A stretch of 64,000 bases of DNA from Stenotrophomonas sp. ESTM1D_MKCIP4_1 (GTDB lineage Bacteria > Pseudomonadota > Gammaproteobacteria > Xanthomonadales > Xanthomonadaceae). This document shows positions 27,920 through 39,473 of this stretch, piece after piece; within the stretch, counting starts at the first letter, position 1, and each line of letters begins with the position of its first letter. The notes below the pieces were generated by a model. The model was not told where the DNA came from. It searched no databases and saw nothing but the letters and a program-made list of their open reading frames with translations. The translations under genes and the position numbers were made by a program. The stretch lies in the NCBI RefSeq assembly GCF_003086895.1, contig NZ_CP026004.1:3446731-3510730 (forward strand). The letters run 5' to 3'.

Positions 27920-27942
27920 ATCCACGCATGGCGTGGATCTAC
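27920..27942 (-). repeat. SMAG (GTAG) element supplying the higA stop codon
   Basis: ATCCACGC-ATG-GCGTGGAT-CTAC, in the convergent gap of the NADAR and higA genes. The TAG of its GTAG (27939-27941) is the higA stop. The element begins three bases after the NADAR stop, so it fills the whole gap and can serve as terminator in both directions. Confidence 0.88.
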
Positions 27943-28226
27943 TGGCTGACATGCAGACGCTTGATCGGAGGATGCTCCCGATGCTCTGCCTGCCATAGAT
28001 CATAGGCTGCCTGCATCGCCAGCCACATCCGTGCGTTCCCCAGGCCAGCCAGTTCCAGACGGTACGCCAGCTCTGCGGAAATGCCGGCATGGCCATTGAT
28101 GATCGTCGACAGCTGCCCACGTGAGTACCCCAGGTGGAGCGCGAGTGCACTGATGGACATGTTGATCGCGGGCAGGATGTCCTCGCGTAGCGATTGCCCA
28201 GGGTGAGGCGGGTCATGCATCGGCAT
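27939..28226 (-). CDS. higA: HigA-family antitoxin
   Basis: The 95-residue helix-turn-helix protein matches the VapI/HigA family: HPGQSLREDILPAINMSISALA followed by the recognition helix RGQLSTIINGHAGISAELAYRLE. It should neutralise HigB and repress the operon. It lies 11 bases downstream of higB, the toxin-first order characteristic of higBA. Confidence 0.92.
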   Translation of the reverse strand: MPMHDPPHPGQSLREDILPAINMSISALALHLGYSRGQLSTIINGHAGISAELAYRLELAGLGNARMWLAMQAAYDLWQAEHREHPPIKRLHVSQ

Positions 28227-28237
28227 CGCACGTGCTC

Positions 28238-28516
28238 CTAGTGGTAATCAAGGTAATCGACCAATTCAACATCGATCCCCCGGAAGCGGAAGACCAGGCG
28301 CCAGCTCGCCGAAACGCTCACGGACCAATAGCCTTTGTAGTTCCCTTGCAATGGGTGCAGACGATTGCCTGGTATTCCCATATCGCCGGGGAGATTGGCT
28401 TGATCCAGCTGATGGAGCAGGCGTCGCAAGCGGCCCACATGGTCCGCGCGGACGCCTGACGCGTCAGCCCGATCGTAGAGCGCTCTCAGCCCCTTGTGCC
28501 GGAAGCTGACGATCAC
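28238..28516 (-). CDS. higB: HigB-family mRNA interferase toxin
   Basis: The 92-residue RelE/HigB-fold toxin cuts mRNA on the ribosome. The conserved block RLHPLQGNYKGYWSVSVSASWRLVFRF is present across residues 54-80. A GTG start at 28516 is proposed because it gives the family N-terminus (MIVSFRHKGL); an in-frame TTG three codons upstream is the alternative. A perfect dyad lies 10 bases upstream, and higA follows. Confidence 0.9.
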   Translation of the reverse strand: MIVSFRHKGLRALYDRADASGVRADHVGRLRRLLHQLDQANLPGDMGIPGNRLHPLQGNYKGYWSVSVSASWRLVFRFRGIDVELVDYLDYH

Positions 28517-28526
28517 GCTCGCCAAC

Positions 28527-28545
28527 TGTAAGGCATCACCTTACA
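28527..28545. promoter_or_regulatory. higBA operator dyad
   Basis: TGTAAGG-CATCA-CCTTACA, a perfect 7-bp inverted repeat immediately upstream of higB and the expected binding site for HigA or the HigBA complex. The remaining sequence to 28729 (nothing but short unsupported frames) separates it from the tkt terminator. Confidence 0.7.
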
Positions 28546-28729
28546 TCCTGCAAATGGGATATGCGTCCTGTGCACGATTCCTCCATCACCCGGACCAGGC
28601 TTGCCCGGCGAATGCCACGAAGGTCGTTGTTTTCGCAGAAAGCGCGGTAAATGCGGAAGAGGCCAACGCGACATCACCGGTTCATCGATGAAACGTTCCG
28701 GCAAAGGCAATACGTTCACCCGGAAACGA

Positions 28730-28755
28730 GAAAGGCCGGCTTGCGCCGGCCTTTC
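28730..28755 (-). terminator. bidirectional terminator, tkt side
   Basis: GAAAGGCCGGC-TTGC-GCCGGCCTTTC, a perfect 11-bp stem with A/T-rich flanks on both sides. It lies 24 bases after the tkt stop codon. Confidence 0.85.
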
Positions 28756-28778
28756 CCTTTCCTGCTTCGCAGGGCTGC

Positions 28779-30776
28779 TTACAGCGCCTTCGCCGCCGCC
28801 ACCACGTGGTCGGTGGTGATGCCGAAGTGCTTGAACAGCTTGTCCGCCGGGGCCGAGGCACCGAAGGTGTCGATGCCGATCACCGCACCGTCCAGGCCGA
28901 CGAACTGGCGCCAGAAACCGGTGACGCCGGCTTCGATCGCCACGCGCTTGCGAACCGCATTGGGCAGCACCGATTCACGGTAGGCCGCATCCTGGCGCAG
29001 GAACACGTCGGTGGACGGGATGGAAACCACGCGGGTCTTCAGGCCGGCGGCGTCCAGCTGGGCCTTGGCTTCGGTGGCCAGCGAGACTTCCGAACCGGTG
29101 GCGATCAGGATCACGTCAGGGGTGCCGGCCGCATCGGCCAGCACGTAGCCACCGCGCTCGATCTGGGCGATCTGCTCGGCGCTGCGCGGCTGGTGCGGCA
29201 GGTTCTGGCGGCTGAACACCAGGCAGCTCGGGCCGTCCTGGCGGGTGATCGCGGCCTTCCAGCTCACCGCCGATTCGACGGCATCGCACGGGCGCCACAC
29301 GTCGTTGTTCGGGATGTAGCGCAGCGAGGCCAGGTGCTCCACCGGCTGGTGGGTCGGGCCGTCTTCGCCCAGGCCGATCGAGTCGTGGGTGTAGACGTGG
29401 ATGGCGTGGGCCGGGATCAGCGCGCTCATGCGCACGCCGTTGCGGGCGTAATCGCTGAACACCAGGAAGGTGGCGTCGAACGGAATGAAGCCGCCATGCA
29501 GGGCCAGGCCGTTGGCAATGGCGGTCATGCCGAACTCGCGCACGCCGTAGTACACGTAGTTGGCGTTGGCGTCGTCGGTGGCCACCGACTTGCTGCCCTT
29601 CCACAGGGTCAGGTTCGAGTGCGCCAGGTCGGCCGAGCCGCCGACGATTTCCGGCAGCAGCGGCGCGAAGGCTTCGATGGCCAGCTGCGAGGCCTTGCGC
29701 GAGGCAATGGTGGCACCTTCAGCGGCGACCTTGGCAATGTAGGCATCGGCCTGGGCCACGAAGTCGGCCGGCAGCGCGCCGTGCGAACGACGGGTCAGTT
29801 CGGCGGCTTCAGCCGGGTACTGCGCGGCGTACTTGTCGAACTGCTGTTCCCACTCGGCCTGGCGCAGGGTGCCGGTACCGCCGGCACGCCAGCCGGCGTA
29901 GATCTCTTCCGGAATCTCGAACGGGCCGTAGTTCCAGTCCAGCGCCTTGCGGGTGGCCGCCAGTTCGTCCTTGCCCAGCGCGGCGCCGTGGCTGGATTCC
30001 TTGCCGGCCTTGTTCGGCGAACCGAAGCCGATGATGGTGCGGCAGCAGATCAGGGTCGGCTTGTCGCTCTGCGACAGGGCAGCTTCGATGCCGGCCTTGA
30101 TGCTTTCCGGGTCGTGGCCGTCGACATCGCGCACCACGTTCCAGCCATAGGCCTCGAAACGCTCGGGGGTGTTGTCGGTGAACCAGCCCTCGACGTTGCC
30201 GTCGATGGAGATGTGGTTGTTGTCCCAGAAGCAGACCAGCTTGTGCAGGCCCCAGGTACCGGCCAGCGAAGCCGCTTCATGCGACACGCCTTCCATCAGG
30301 CAGCCATCGCCCATGAACACCCAGGTGCGGTGATCGACGATCTCCAGTTCCGGGCGGTTGAAGCGCTGTGCCAGCAGCTTCTCGGCCAGGGCGAAGCCCA
30401 CGGCATTGGCAAAACCCTGGCCCAGCGGGCCGGTGGTGGTTTCCACACCCGGGGTCTCGTGGCGCTCCGGGTGGCCGGCGGTGTGGCTGCCCAGCTGGCG
30501 GAACTGCTTGAGCTGCTCGATCGGCAGGTCGTAGCCGCTCAGGTGCAGCAGCGCGTACTGCAGCATCGAGCCGTGGCCGTTGGACAGCACGAAGCGGTCG
30601 CGGTTGAACCACTGCGGGTTGTTCGGGTTGTGCCGGAGATAGTCGTTCCAGAGCACTTCGGCGATGTCGGCCATGCCCATGGGCATGCCGGGATGGCCGG
30701 AATTTGCGGTTTCAACCGCATCAGCGGCAAGGAAGCGGATGGCGTTGGCCAACTGGCGACGGGTAGGCTGCGTCAT
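28779..30776 (-). CDS. tkt: transketolase
   Basis: The 665-residue thiamine-diphosphate enzyme of the pentose phosphate pathway transfers two-carbon units between sugar phosphates. The N-terminal block [18 protein letters not shown], the ThDP motif [22 protein letters not shown], and the pyrimidine-domain motif [22 protein letters not shown] are all intact, and the length is normal. Its terminator is clear, and upstream a GGGGTC-type palindrome separates it from dctA, so it is likely transcribed on its own. Confidence 0.97.
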   Translation of the reverse strand: MTQPTRRQLANAIRFLAADAVETANSGHPGMPMGMADIAEVLWNDYLRHNPNNPQWFNRDRFVLSNGHGSMLQYALLHLSGYDLPIEQLKQFRQLGSHTAGHPERHETPGVETTTGPLGQGFANAVGFALAEKLLAQRFNRPELEIVDHRTWVFMGDGCLMEGVSHEAASLAGTWGLHKLVCFWDNNHISIDGNVEGWFTDNTPERFEAYGWNVVRDVDGHDPESIKAGIEAALSQSDKPTLICCRTIIGFGSPNKAGKESSHGAALGKDELAATRKALDWNYGPFEIPEEIYAGWRAGGTGTLRQAEWEQQFDKYAAQYPAEAAELTRRSHGALPADFVAQADAYIAKVAAEGATIASRKASQLAIEAFAPLLPEIVGGSADLAHSNLTLWKGSKSVATDDANANYVYYGVREFGMTAIANGLALHGGFIPFDATFLVFSDYARNGVRMSALIPAHAIHVYTHDSIGLGEDGPTHQPVEHLASLRYIPNNDVWRPCDAVESAVSWKAAITRQDGPSCLVFSRQNLPHQPRSAEQIAQIERGGYVLADAAGTPDVILIATGSEVSLATEAKAQLDAAGLKTRVVSIPSTDVFLRQDAAYRESVLPNAVRKRVAIEAGVTGFWRQFVGLDGAVIGIDTFGASAPADKLFKHFGITTDHVVAAAKAL

Positions 30777-30874
30777 GGTTCTGTCGGAATCGGGAGGCGG
30801 CCGCGAAACTGCGGGCGCGTCATTGTCCCACAGACGCCGGGCAGGGTCAGGTCAACGTCGTCCCGGAACAGGAC

Positions 30875-30914
30875 GGGGCCGGAGCCCTTTCCTGGCGGAA
30901 AGGGATCCGACCCC
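30875..30914. repeat. GGGGTC-type palindrome
   Basis: GGGGCCGGAGCCCTTTCC pairs with GGAAAGGGATCCGACCCC around a short TGGC loop. It ends 18 bases from the dctA stop codon and probably forms its 3' hairpin. Confidence 0.75.
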
Positions 30915-30932
30915 GTTCAGGCGTCGTCGGAA

Positions 30933-32267
30933 TCAGTTGTCCAGGCGGGCGGCGGCGGCCGCGGCTTCGGCCGGGGTATCCGGCGCTTCGCCCTTGGCCA
31001 CCAGGGTGGTCAGGGCCAGGTCGCCGGTCACGTTCAGCGCAGTACGGCACATGTCCAGGAAGTGGTTCACGCCCAGGATCAGGCCGATGCCCAGCGGGTT
31101 CACGCCCACCATCGCACAGATCATCGCCACCACCGGCAGCGAGCCGGAGGGGACGCCGGCAGTGCCGATGCCGCCCAGGATGCAGACCGCCATCACCATG
31201 AACTGCTGGCCGATAGACAGGTCCACGCCGAAGAACTGGGCCAGGAAGATGACCGTCACGCCCTCGAACAGCGCGGTGCCGTTCTGGTTCGCCGTGGCAC
31301 CCACGGTCAGCACGAAGCGCGACACCCGCTGCGGCAGGCCCATCTGGTCGGCCACGCGCAGCGCGGTCGGCAGGGTGGCGTTGCTGGACGCCGTGGAGAA
31401 CGCCATCACCGTGGCTTCCTGGGTATCGCGGAAGAACGACAGCGGCGAGCGGCCCGACAGCCACACGGCGGTGCCATAGGTCACCACCATGTGCAGGCCC
31501 AGCGCCAGCACCACCACGCCCACGTACGCGCCCAGGCGGATGATCAGCTCGAAGCCGAACAGTGCAGCCAGGTTGAACATGAAGCAGGCCACCGCATACG
31601 GGGCCAGGCGGATGACCAGGTTGATCAGGGTCATCGAGATTTCAAACACGCCCTCGATGGCGCGACGCAGCGGAGCGACCTTGGCCTCGTCGGTCAGCAC
31701 CATGCCGATGCCGAACATCAGCGCGAAGAACATCAGCGACAGGATGGCGCCATTGTCCGAAGCAGCCTGCAGCACGTTGCTCGGCACGATCGACAGCAGC
31801 ATGTCCATGCCCTTGGGCGTGCCATGGATGCCGGCCACGATTTCCTTGCTGCGCTCGGCATTCTCCGAGAGCATCAGCGCGGCGGTCTGCGGGTCCACGC
31901 CGGCACCCGGCTTGAGCACGTTGACCAGCACCAGGCCGATGCCCACGGCGATGCCGGACAGCAGCACGGTGTAGGCCAGGGTCTTCCAGCCGATGCGGCC
32001 GAGGGCGCGGATGTCGCCCATCTCGGACACGCCCATGATCAGCGCCGAGAAGATCAGCGGCACGATCAGCATGAAGATCAGGTTGAGGAACAGGCCCGAC
32101 GCCGGCGTGGTGATGTAGTCCATGACCCACTTGGCACCGGCCTGCAGACCATCGACGCTGCCACCCAGGGCATGCACGGTAAGTCCCAGGACCAGGCCGA
32201 CCGCAAAGCCGATGCCCATCTTCCAGTGCAGGGGCAACTTCTTCTTGTCGGCAGCAGCTGCTGTCAT
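30933..32267 (-). CDS. dctA: dicarboxylate:cation symporter, DctA-like
   Basis: The 444-residue inner-membrane sodium- or proton-coupled transporter belongs to the DAACS/SLC1 family, which takes up C4-dicarboxylates or glutamate/aspartate. The second re-entrant region and helix 8 motifs are recognisable (GATANQNGTALFEG, then GTAGVPSGSLPV). An extra periplasmic loop rich in charged residues follows helix 4. DctA is the best name, but a GltP-like specificity is possible. Start MTAAAADKKKLPLHW is the first ATG. Confidence 0.85.
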   Translation of the reverse strand: MTAAAADKKKLPLHWKMGIGFAVGLVLGLTVHALGGSVDGLQAGAKWVMDYITTPASGLFLNLIFMLIVPLIFSALIMGVSEMGDIRALGRIGWKTLAYTVLLSGIAVGIGLVLVNVLKPGAGVDPQTAALMLSENAERSKEIVAGIHGTPKGMDMLLSIVPSNVLQAASDNGAILSLMFFALMFGIGMVLTDEAKVAPLRRAIEGVFEISMTLINLVIRLAPYAVACFMFNLAALFGFELIIRLGAYVGVVVLALGLHMVVTYGTAVWLSGRSPLSFFRDTQEATVMAFSTASSNATLPTALRVADQMGLPQRVSRFVLTVGATANQNGTALFEGVTVIFLAQFFGVDLSIGQQFMVMAVCILGGIGTAGVPSGSLPVVAMICAMVGVNPLGIGLILGVNHFLDMCRTALNVTGDLALTTLVAKGEAPDTPAEAAAAAARLDN

Positions 32268-32324
32268 ACGCGGCGTTCCTCGAAAAATGAATCTACTCTA
32301 ACAAAGCGCGCAAGCCGCGCCGGT

Positions 32325-34015
32325 TCAGGGTCGCTGCGTGGGATACAGCGGTGCCAGGCCAGTGTCGGCGGTGCGCTGCGGTGCCAACCAGTGCGGTCCG
32401 TCACGGAAGCTCTCGCGCAGGCGCGCACGCAGCGCGGACACCTCGCCCTGCCCGCCCCAGCGCGCGGCCTGCAGGTCCAGCAATACCTGGCGCTGCACAG
32501 GATCGGCCAAGCGTTCGATGACCTGCTCCAGCCGATCAACCCCGACCATCGCACACAGTTGGGCCTGCACCTGGTCGAAGCCCTCGCCATCCAGCGCGCG
32601 GCGCAGTTCGGCCACGCTGCCACGCGCTGTGCCGCCGCTGCTGGCAGCAGCAGGCGTGAGCGGCGCGGCCGGCGACGTGCGACGGCCACGGCGCCACCCC
32701 CAGGCCAGGGTCAGCAGCCACAGCACGGCCAGGCCAACGGCGGCCGCGATCCACGGCCACGGGCGTGCGTCGGCCACACCGGCCGGCACCGCGGTTAGTG
32801 CGTCCGGCGGCGCTGCATCGCCGGGCAGAGCGGCCTGGGTGTCGATGGGCTGGGCGGCCGCAGTGCCGCCCCGCCCGGCAGCCACCGCCAGGCGCAGGTC
32901 CGGCAACGTGGCCTGCTGGGCGCTGCCATCGTCGACATTCCACCAGGTCACTCTGGGCCCCGGCACCACCAGCGTGCCGGCCTGGCGCGGCACGATCGAA
33001 TAGCGCCGGGTGATCTTCAGGCGTGGCGTGCTGCCGCTGAAGGTCTCATCGTACTGGGCCGGTTCGGCGAACACCTGGCCGGCATCGCCCAGGTCGGGCA
33101 CCGGCAGATCGGTGAACTGGGCACGGGTGGCTCCCGTGGCCAGCGCTTCGACCACCACCGTGGCCGCTTCGCCGGCATGCGCACTGTCGGGCGCGCTGGT
33201 GTAGCGCAGCTGCAGGCCGTGCAGCGGCAACCACGGCTGCGGCGCCTGCGCCGGCTGCGCGCGCACCTGCAGCGTGCGTTCGGGGGCGACGGCATTCATG
33301 CGCCCATCGCCAGCGGCGCCAAAGAAATCATCGAAGAAGCCACCGGCAGTACGCCCAGTGAAGCGCGCACCAGGCAGGCGCAGCGGCCCGCTGCGTTCGG
33401 GAATCAGCAGGAAGCGCCGCTCCACCACGTTGTAGCGACGGCCGTTGATCTGCCGCACATCGGTGCGGTCCTCGCCCACCCGCTGCAGCGAGGCACCCTG
33501 GGGCGTATCCAGCACCAGTTCGCCGGAAGCGAGCTGCGAGGCGAAGTACAGCCGCACCACCACGCCCACGCTCTGCTGCACGTAGGGATGCGCATCATCC
33601 ACTTCGGTTTCGACGAAGGCGGCGGCGTTGCTCTGTGCGGTGGCCACCGTGCCAGTGCCCACCTGCAGCTGCAGCGGCTCGGTACGCTGGCTGCCGACCT
33701 GCAGCGAGGGCACCAGCAGGGTGCCGCTGCGGCGCGGGGTGAGGGTCACCGTGTAGACATTGCGCTGCTGCATGGCGCCATTGCTCCACTGCACCTGGCG
33801 GTTGCTGCTCTGCGCGCCCAGTACGAAATCCGCCTGCAACGGCGTGTAGTCCGGGCTGCCCTGGTCGGTTTCCACCTGCAGCGTGACCGGCTCGCCCAGC
33901 GTGGTGCGGGTGGGCTGCAGCCACGCGCGGGTCTGCGCCAGCGCGGCCGATGGCAGCCCGATCAGCAGCATCGCCAACAGCACCAGCCCCTGAAGTGTCC
34001 CCCGCGACGCGCCGA

Positions 34016-34019
<4 letters not shown>
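32325..34019 (-). CDS. batD: BatD-like oxygen/aerotolerance protein
   Basis: The 564-residue product has a signal peptide (about 1-28, ending AALAQ), a long beta-rich periplasmic region of BatD type (TRTTLGEPVTLQVETDQG, IPERSGPLRLPGARFTG) and one transmembrane helix (about 440-460), followed by a cytoplasmic tail of about 100 residues with a helical segment. It is the last of six coupled genes and overlaps the VWA-TPR gene by four bases. Bat proteins are linked to stress tolerance with MoxR chaperones; the molecular role is not settled. Confidence 0.85.
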
Positions 34020-35838
<1,819 letters not shown>

Positions 35839-35842
<4 letters not shown>

Positions 35843-36843
35843 CGACGTCGCTCCGGCCACAACCATGCCAGCGCGCCCAACAGCACGGCCAGGGCCAGCG
35901 GCCAGGCATAGCATTCGTTGCGCGGGCGCAGGCTCGGGCCCTTTGCCGCGATCGGTTCCAGCTGGTCCAGTTCGGCGTAGATGCCGGCCAGCTGATCGGT
36001 ATCGCGGGCGCGGAAGAAACGGCCGCCGGTCATCTCGGCGATTTTACGCAGGGTGGCTTCATCCACCGGGTCGCGGTCACTGGCGATGGGAATGCCGAAC
36101 AGACGCATGCTGCCGTCGCTGCCAAAGGCCACGGTATGCACGCGCACGCCTTCGGCACGGGCCAGTTCGGCTGCACGCAGCGGTTCCAGCACGCCGGCAT
36201 TGCTGACGCCGTCGGTCAGCAGAATCAGCACGCGCTGGCCTTCGGGCTGGCTGCGCAATCGCTTGACCGCCAGCGCGATGGCATCGCCGATGGCGGTTTC
36301 GCGTCCAGCCAGGCCGACCACGCTGTCACGCAGCTGGTCGCGTACGCTGGCCAGGTCGGCGGTGATCGGCGTGAGCGTGTAGGCGCGATCACCGAACACC
36401 AGCAGGCCCACTCGGTCGCCCGCGCGGCGGTCGAGGAAGTCGGCCAGCACGGCCTTGGCCGCGGTCAGCCGTTCCACCGCCTGCGAACCCAGCACCATGT
36501 CCGGCTCGCTCATGCTGCCCGACACATCCATCGCCAGCATCATCTGCCGGCCCTGCTGCGGCGGGGTGATCGCCTCACCCAGCTGCTGTGGCCGCGCCAT
36601 TGCTACGCACAGCGCGGCCCAGGCCAGCCACAGAATCACCGTGCGCAGCCACGATGCATCCACCCGCCCGCCGCCGGCCAGTGCCTGCAGCTCGGCAGCG
36701 GCGTACGGCACGCGCAGGGCGGCGCCGGGCTCGGCACGACGTCGCCAGAAATACATCAGCAGCGGCACGGGCAGCGCCAGCAGCGCAAGAGGCCAGGCCA
36801 GCTGCAGATCCGGCCAGGGCCAGTAACTTGCCAGCAGGCTCAT
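35839..36843 (-). CDS. VWA-domain membrane protein, BatA-like
   Basis: The 334-residue product has two N-terminal helices (the first at about residues 13-31), a VWA domain with an intact metal-ion-dependent adhesion site (AMDVSGSM, about 94-101; then TDGVSNAG) and a C-terminal helix near 312-328. It is coupled to the genes on both sides by ATGA overlaps. In contrast to the following VWA-TPR protein, its MIDAS looks functional. Confidence 0.88.
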
Positions 36844-37289
36844 CGGCGGCGCTCCTGCAGCAGTTGCAGGTAGCGTTCGCGTGCCCAGCGGCGCACATCG
36901 GCCACCTCGTCCGCCGCCACCTGCGGCCGGTAGGCGCCTTCAGCCAGCAGGCGTCGCTGCGGCTCAGCCAGGTTTTCCTTCGGGTCGATACGCTGCCACC
37001 ACGCGTGGTCGTACAGTGCCTCGCTGCCCGGCTGGGCCAGGCGGGCGGCGCGACGCAGCAGCCCGGCGATGGCCGCCAGTTCGGCCGCTGCACCCGGCGC
37101 CGCGTGCAGCTCGTCGTCGAACTGCTGCAGCCAGCGCTGGCGCCGTCGACGCCGCCGCTGGATGAAGAAGACAACGATGCCCAGCACCAGCAGCAGCGCG
37201 GCAGACAGCATCAACCATCCCGGTGCGGGCGGCCACCACGAGGGCGCGGGCGGCAGCGCGACATCGCGCAGTGGCAGGGCCGCGCTCAT
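36840..37289 (-). CDS. DUF4381 single-pass membrane protein
   Basis: The 149-residue product has one transmembrane helix (about residues 26-43, LMLSAALLLVLGIVVFFI), a following polybasic patch (RRRRRRQR), and a helical cytoplasmic domain containing LYDHAWWQRIDP. It matches the small DUF4381 proteins found between DUF58 and BatA genes in this operon type. No enzymatic motif is visible. It overlaps both neighbours. Confidence 0.8.
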   Translation of the reverse strand: MSAALPLRDVALPPAPSWWPPAPGWLMLSAALLLVLGIVVFFIQRRRRRRQRWLQQFDDELHAAPGAAAELAAIAGLLRRAARLAQPGSEALYDHAWWQRIDPKENLAEPQRRLLAEGAYRPQVAADEVADVRRWARERYLQLLQERRR

Positions 37290-38215
37290 GCCGGCACCTC
37301 GGTCGGCGCGGGGGCAAGCCAGGCATCGCTGGGCGCATCGGTGGAAAGGAGCTGCACGTCGACCCGGCGTGCGGCCAGCTGCTGGCGCATCGCCTGCAGC
37401 GGTTCGACGAAGTGCGCGCGCCAGTGTGCCTGCACTTCGCTGCGGCGCAGGTCCAGGCCGATACGCTGCTGTGCCGCCAGGAACTGCAGTGGCGCCGAGG
37501 GCGGCTGCAGTTCCAGCGGATCAACCAGCAGCAGCAGGCTCAGGTCGTGGTGCTGGGCCAGTGCACTCCAGCGTGCCGGCGCAATGCGCAGGGCCTGCTG
37601 GGGGTCGGCCAGCACCAGCATGCGCGCCCCGGGGCGCAGCACGCGGCCGGCGTGGTCCAGGGCGCGTTCCAGCCCAAGATCATCGGCGGGCGGCTGTGCA
37701 TACCAGCGGGTCAGTGCATCGAGCACGCGCAGCACGCCACGCGGTCCGCCGGCCGGTGCAACCGGGGCTTCGCGGTCACTGCCACGCAGGGCACCGATAC
37801 GATCGCCACGCCGCTGTGCGGACCATGCGGCTACCGCACCCGCGCGCGCGGCCTGCACGGATTTGAAGCGTACACGCGTGCCGAAGTAAAGCGCAGGCGA
37901 TGTGTCCGCCACGATCAGGCTGACCCGCTCGCGTTCGGCCTGGAAGAGCTTGGTGTGGGCGCGACCAGTGCGCGCGGTCACCCGCCAGTCGATGTGCCGC
38001 GCATCATCGCCGGGCACATATTCGCGTGATTCGGCGTATTCCATGCCGCGCCCCCGCATCGGTGAAGGCGCCTGCCCGGCATTGCCCACGCGGCCACGGC
38101 GCGGCGGCGGTGGCCGCTGGGCCAACCGGCGCAGGGCCACCAGCTCCGCCAGCTGCGGGCGCAGGCCATCGCCTTCAACCACGCTGGCAGGCTGTGGTAC
38201 GGATGGAGGGGACAT
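37286..38215 (-). CDS. DUF58 domain protein
   Basis: The 309-residue product carries the DUF58 signature EYAESREYVPGDDARHIDWR (about 60-79), followed by a degenerate VWA-like fold. DUF58 proteins accompany MoxR ATPases and VWA proteins and are thought to act as co-factors in assembling or activating client proteins. It begins eight bases after the moxR stop and overlaps the DUF4381 gene by four bases. Confidence 0.88.
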   Translation of the reverse strand: MSPPSVPQPASVVEGDGLRPQLAELVALRRLAQRPPPPRRGRVGNAGQAPSPMRGRGMEYAESREYVPGDDARHIDWRVTARTGRAHTKLFQAERERVSLIVADTSPALYFGTRVRFKSVQAARAGAVAAWSAQRRGDRIGALRGSDREAPVAPAGGPRGVLRVLDALTRWYAQPPADDLGLERALDHAGRVLRPGARMLVLADPQQALRIAPARWSALAQHHDLSLLLLVDPLELQPPSAPLQFLAAQQRIGLDLRRSEVQAHWRAHFVEPLQAMRQQLAARRVDVQLLSTDAPSDAWLAPAPTEVPA

Positions 38216-38223
38216 GCGCAGGC

Positions 38224-39240
38224 TCAGGGGGCCGGCACGCGGGCCAGCAGTTCCTGCACCAGGCGCTCGCCATCCCAGCCTTCCGCGGTGGCTTCGTAGC
38301 TGGGCAGCACGCGGTGGCGCAGCACGTCGGCAGCCACGGCACGCACGTCGTCCGGGGTCACGAAGTCACGACCGGCCAGCCACGCACGCGCGCGTGCACA
38401 GCGTTCCAGTGCGATGGAACCACGCGGGCTTGCGCCCCAGGCGATGCGTCGACCGAGGCTGGCGTCGTAGCGCGACGGATCGCGCGAGGCCAGCACCAGC
38501 TCGATCAGGTAGCGCTCCAGGGCCGGCGCCATGTGCAGGTCCAGCACTTCGCGGCGGGCATCGAACACCACCTGCATCGGCAGCTTGTCCGGCGCGGGCG
38601 CGGCTTCGCCGAGGGCGCCACGGGCGCGCTCACGCGCCAGGCGCAGGATCTCCGATTCGGCGGCCTGGTCGGGGTAGCCGATGCGCACGTGCATCAGGAA
38701 GCGGTCCAGCTGTGCTTCGGGCAACGGGAACGTGCCCTCCTGCTCTATCGGGTTCTGCGTGGCCATCACCAGGAACAGCGACGGCAGCGCATAGGTATGG
38801 CGGCCCACCGTGACCTGGCGTTCGCCCATCGCTTCCAGCAGCGCGGACTGCACCTTGGCCGGGGCACGGTTGATTTCGTCGGCCAGCAGGATCGGATGGA
38901 AGATCGGGCCCGGTACGAACTCGAAACGCCCTTCCTGCGGGCGCCAGATCTCGGTGCCGGTCAGATCGGCCGGCAGCAGGTCCGGGGTGAACTGGACACG
39001 AGCGAAATCCGATTCGAGGCGGGAGGCCAGCGCGCGGATGGCGGTGGTCTTGGCCAGACCGGGGGCGCCTTCGACCAGCAGGTGGCCATCCGCCAGCAGG
39101 GCGATCAGCAGGCGCTCCACCAGCGCGGCCTGGCCGACGATCTCGGCCGAGAGCGCATCGCGCAGACCGGTGAAGGCCGCATGCAGCGCGGAGGTAGTGG
39201 TCGGGGAGGCGGATTCGGGCATCGGCGGTGGCAGGTTCAT
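38224..39240 (-). CDS. MoxR-family AAA+ ATPase
   Basis: The 338-residue chaperone-like ATPase has Walker A GAPGLAKTTA (about residues 59-68), Walker B LLADEINRA, sensor 1 ATQNPIEQEGT and the C-terminal lid with AWGASPRGSIAL. MoxR proteins act with VWA partners to activate or fold substrates. The start MNLPPPMPES was chosen because upstream in-frame residues are unconserved. It is the first gene of the six-gene operon, with a repeat-containing 233-bp gap before it. Confidence 0.92.
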   Translation of the reverse strand: MNLPPPMPESASPTTTSALHAAFTGLRDALSAEIVGQAALVERLLIALLADGHLLVEGAPGLAKTTAIRALASRLESDFARVQFTPDLLPADLTGTEIWRPQEGRFEFVPGPIFHPILLADEINRAPAKVQSALLEAMGERQVTVGRHTYALPSLFLVMATQNPIEQEGTFPLPEAQLDRFLMHVRIGYPDQAAESEILRLARERARGALGEAAPAPDKLPMQVVFDARREVLDLHMAPALERYLIELVLASRDPSRYDASLGRRIAWGASPRGSIALERCARARAWLAGRDFVTPDDVRAVAADVLRHRVLPSYEATAEGWDGERLVQELLARVPAP

Positions 39241-39327
39241 GGGGGCCTTTGACCGGCGCGGAGCGGCACGGGTTCCCGCCATCATCGCAGGCCGGTCCGG
39301 GGATGGCATCAAAGGTGGCTGAACAGC

Positions 39328-39416
39328 ATCCACGCATGGCGTGGATCTACTGGGGTCTGTGGCGTGGATCTACTGGGGTCTGTGGCGTGGATCTACTGGG
39401 GTCTGTGGCGTGGATC
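39328..39416 (-). repeat. SMAG element followed by 23-bp tandem copies of its 3' half
   Basis: A complete SMAG lies at 39328-39350 (ATCCACGC-ATG-GCGTGGAT-CTAC). From 39338 the unit GGCGTGGATC+TACTGGGGTCTGT (23 bp) is repeated three times exactly (39338, 39361, 39384) and begins a fourth time at 39407 before breaking off at GGATC. Only the first unit keeps the palindromic left arm. Confidence 0.92.
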
Positions 39417-39420
39417 CACA

Positions 39421-39447
39421 ACGAGAAAGGGCCGCACGTGGCGGCCC
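39421..39447 (-). terminator. rho-independent terminator of pilMNOPQ
   Basis: GGGCCGC-ACGTG-GCGGCCC at 39429-39447, followed on the minus strand by TTTCTCGTT. It lies 27 bases after the pilQ stop codon. Confidence 0.8.
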
Positions 39448-39473
39448 CTCCCGTACATCCGGTGGTGGCAGGC

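Noticed and set aside
27021..27929. 302-codon minus-strand frame under the CoA-transferase and NADAR genes
   Set aside because: It is antisense to two recognisable protein families and lacks a supported start.
28513..28719. Short minus-strand frame upstream of higB (68 codons)
   Set aside because: It runs across the higBA operator and has no ribosome site or family resemblance. The gap is better read as non-coding.
28806..32798. Very long plus-strand open frame (1330 codons) across tkt and dctA
   Set aside because: It is antisense to two well-conserved enzymes, has His/Gln/Arg-rich composition typical of the reverse frame of GC-rich genes, and has no domain or ribosome site.
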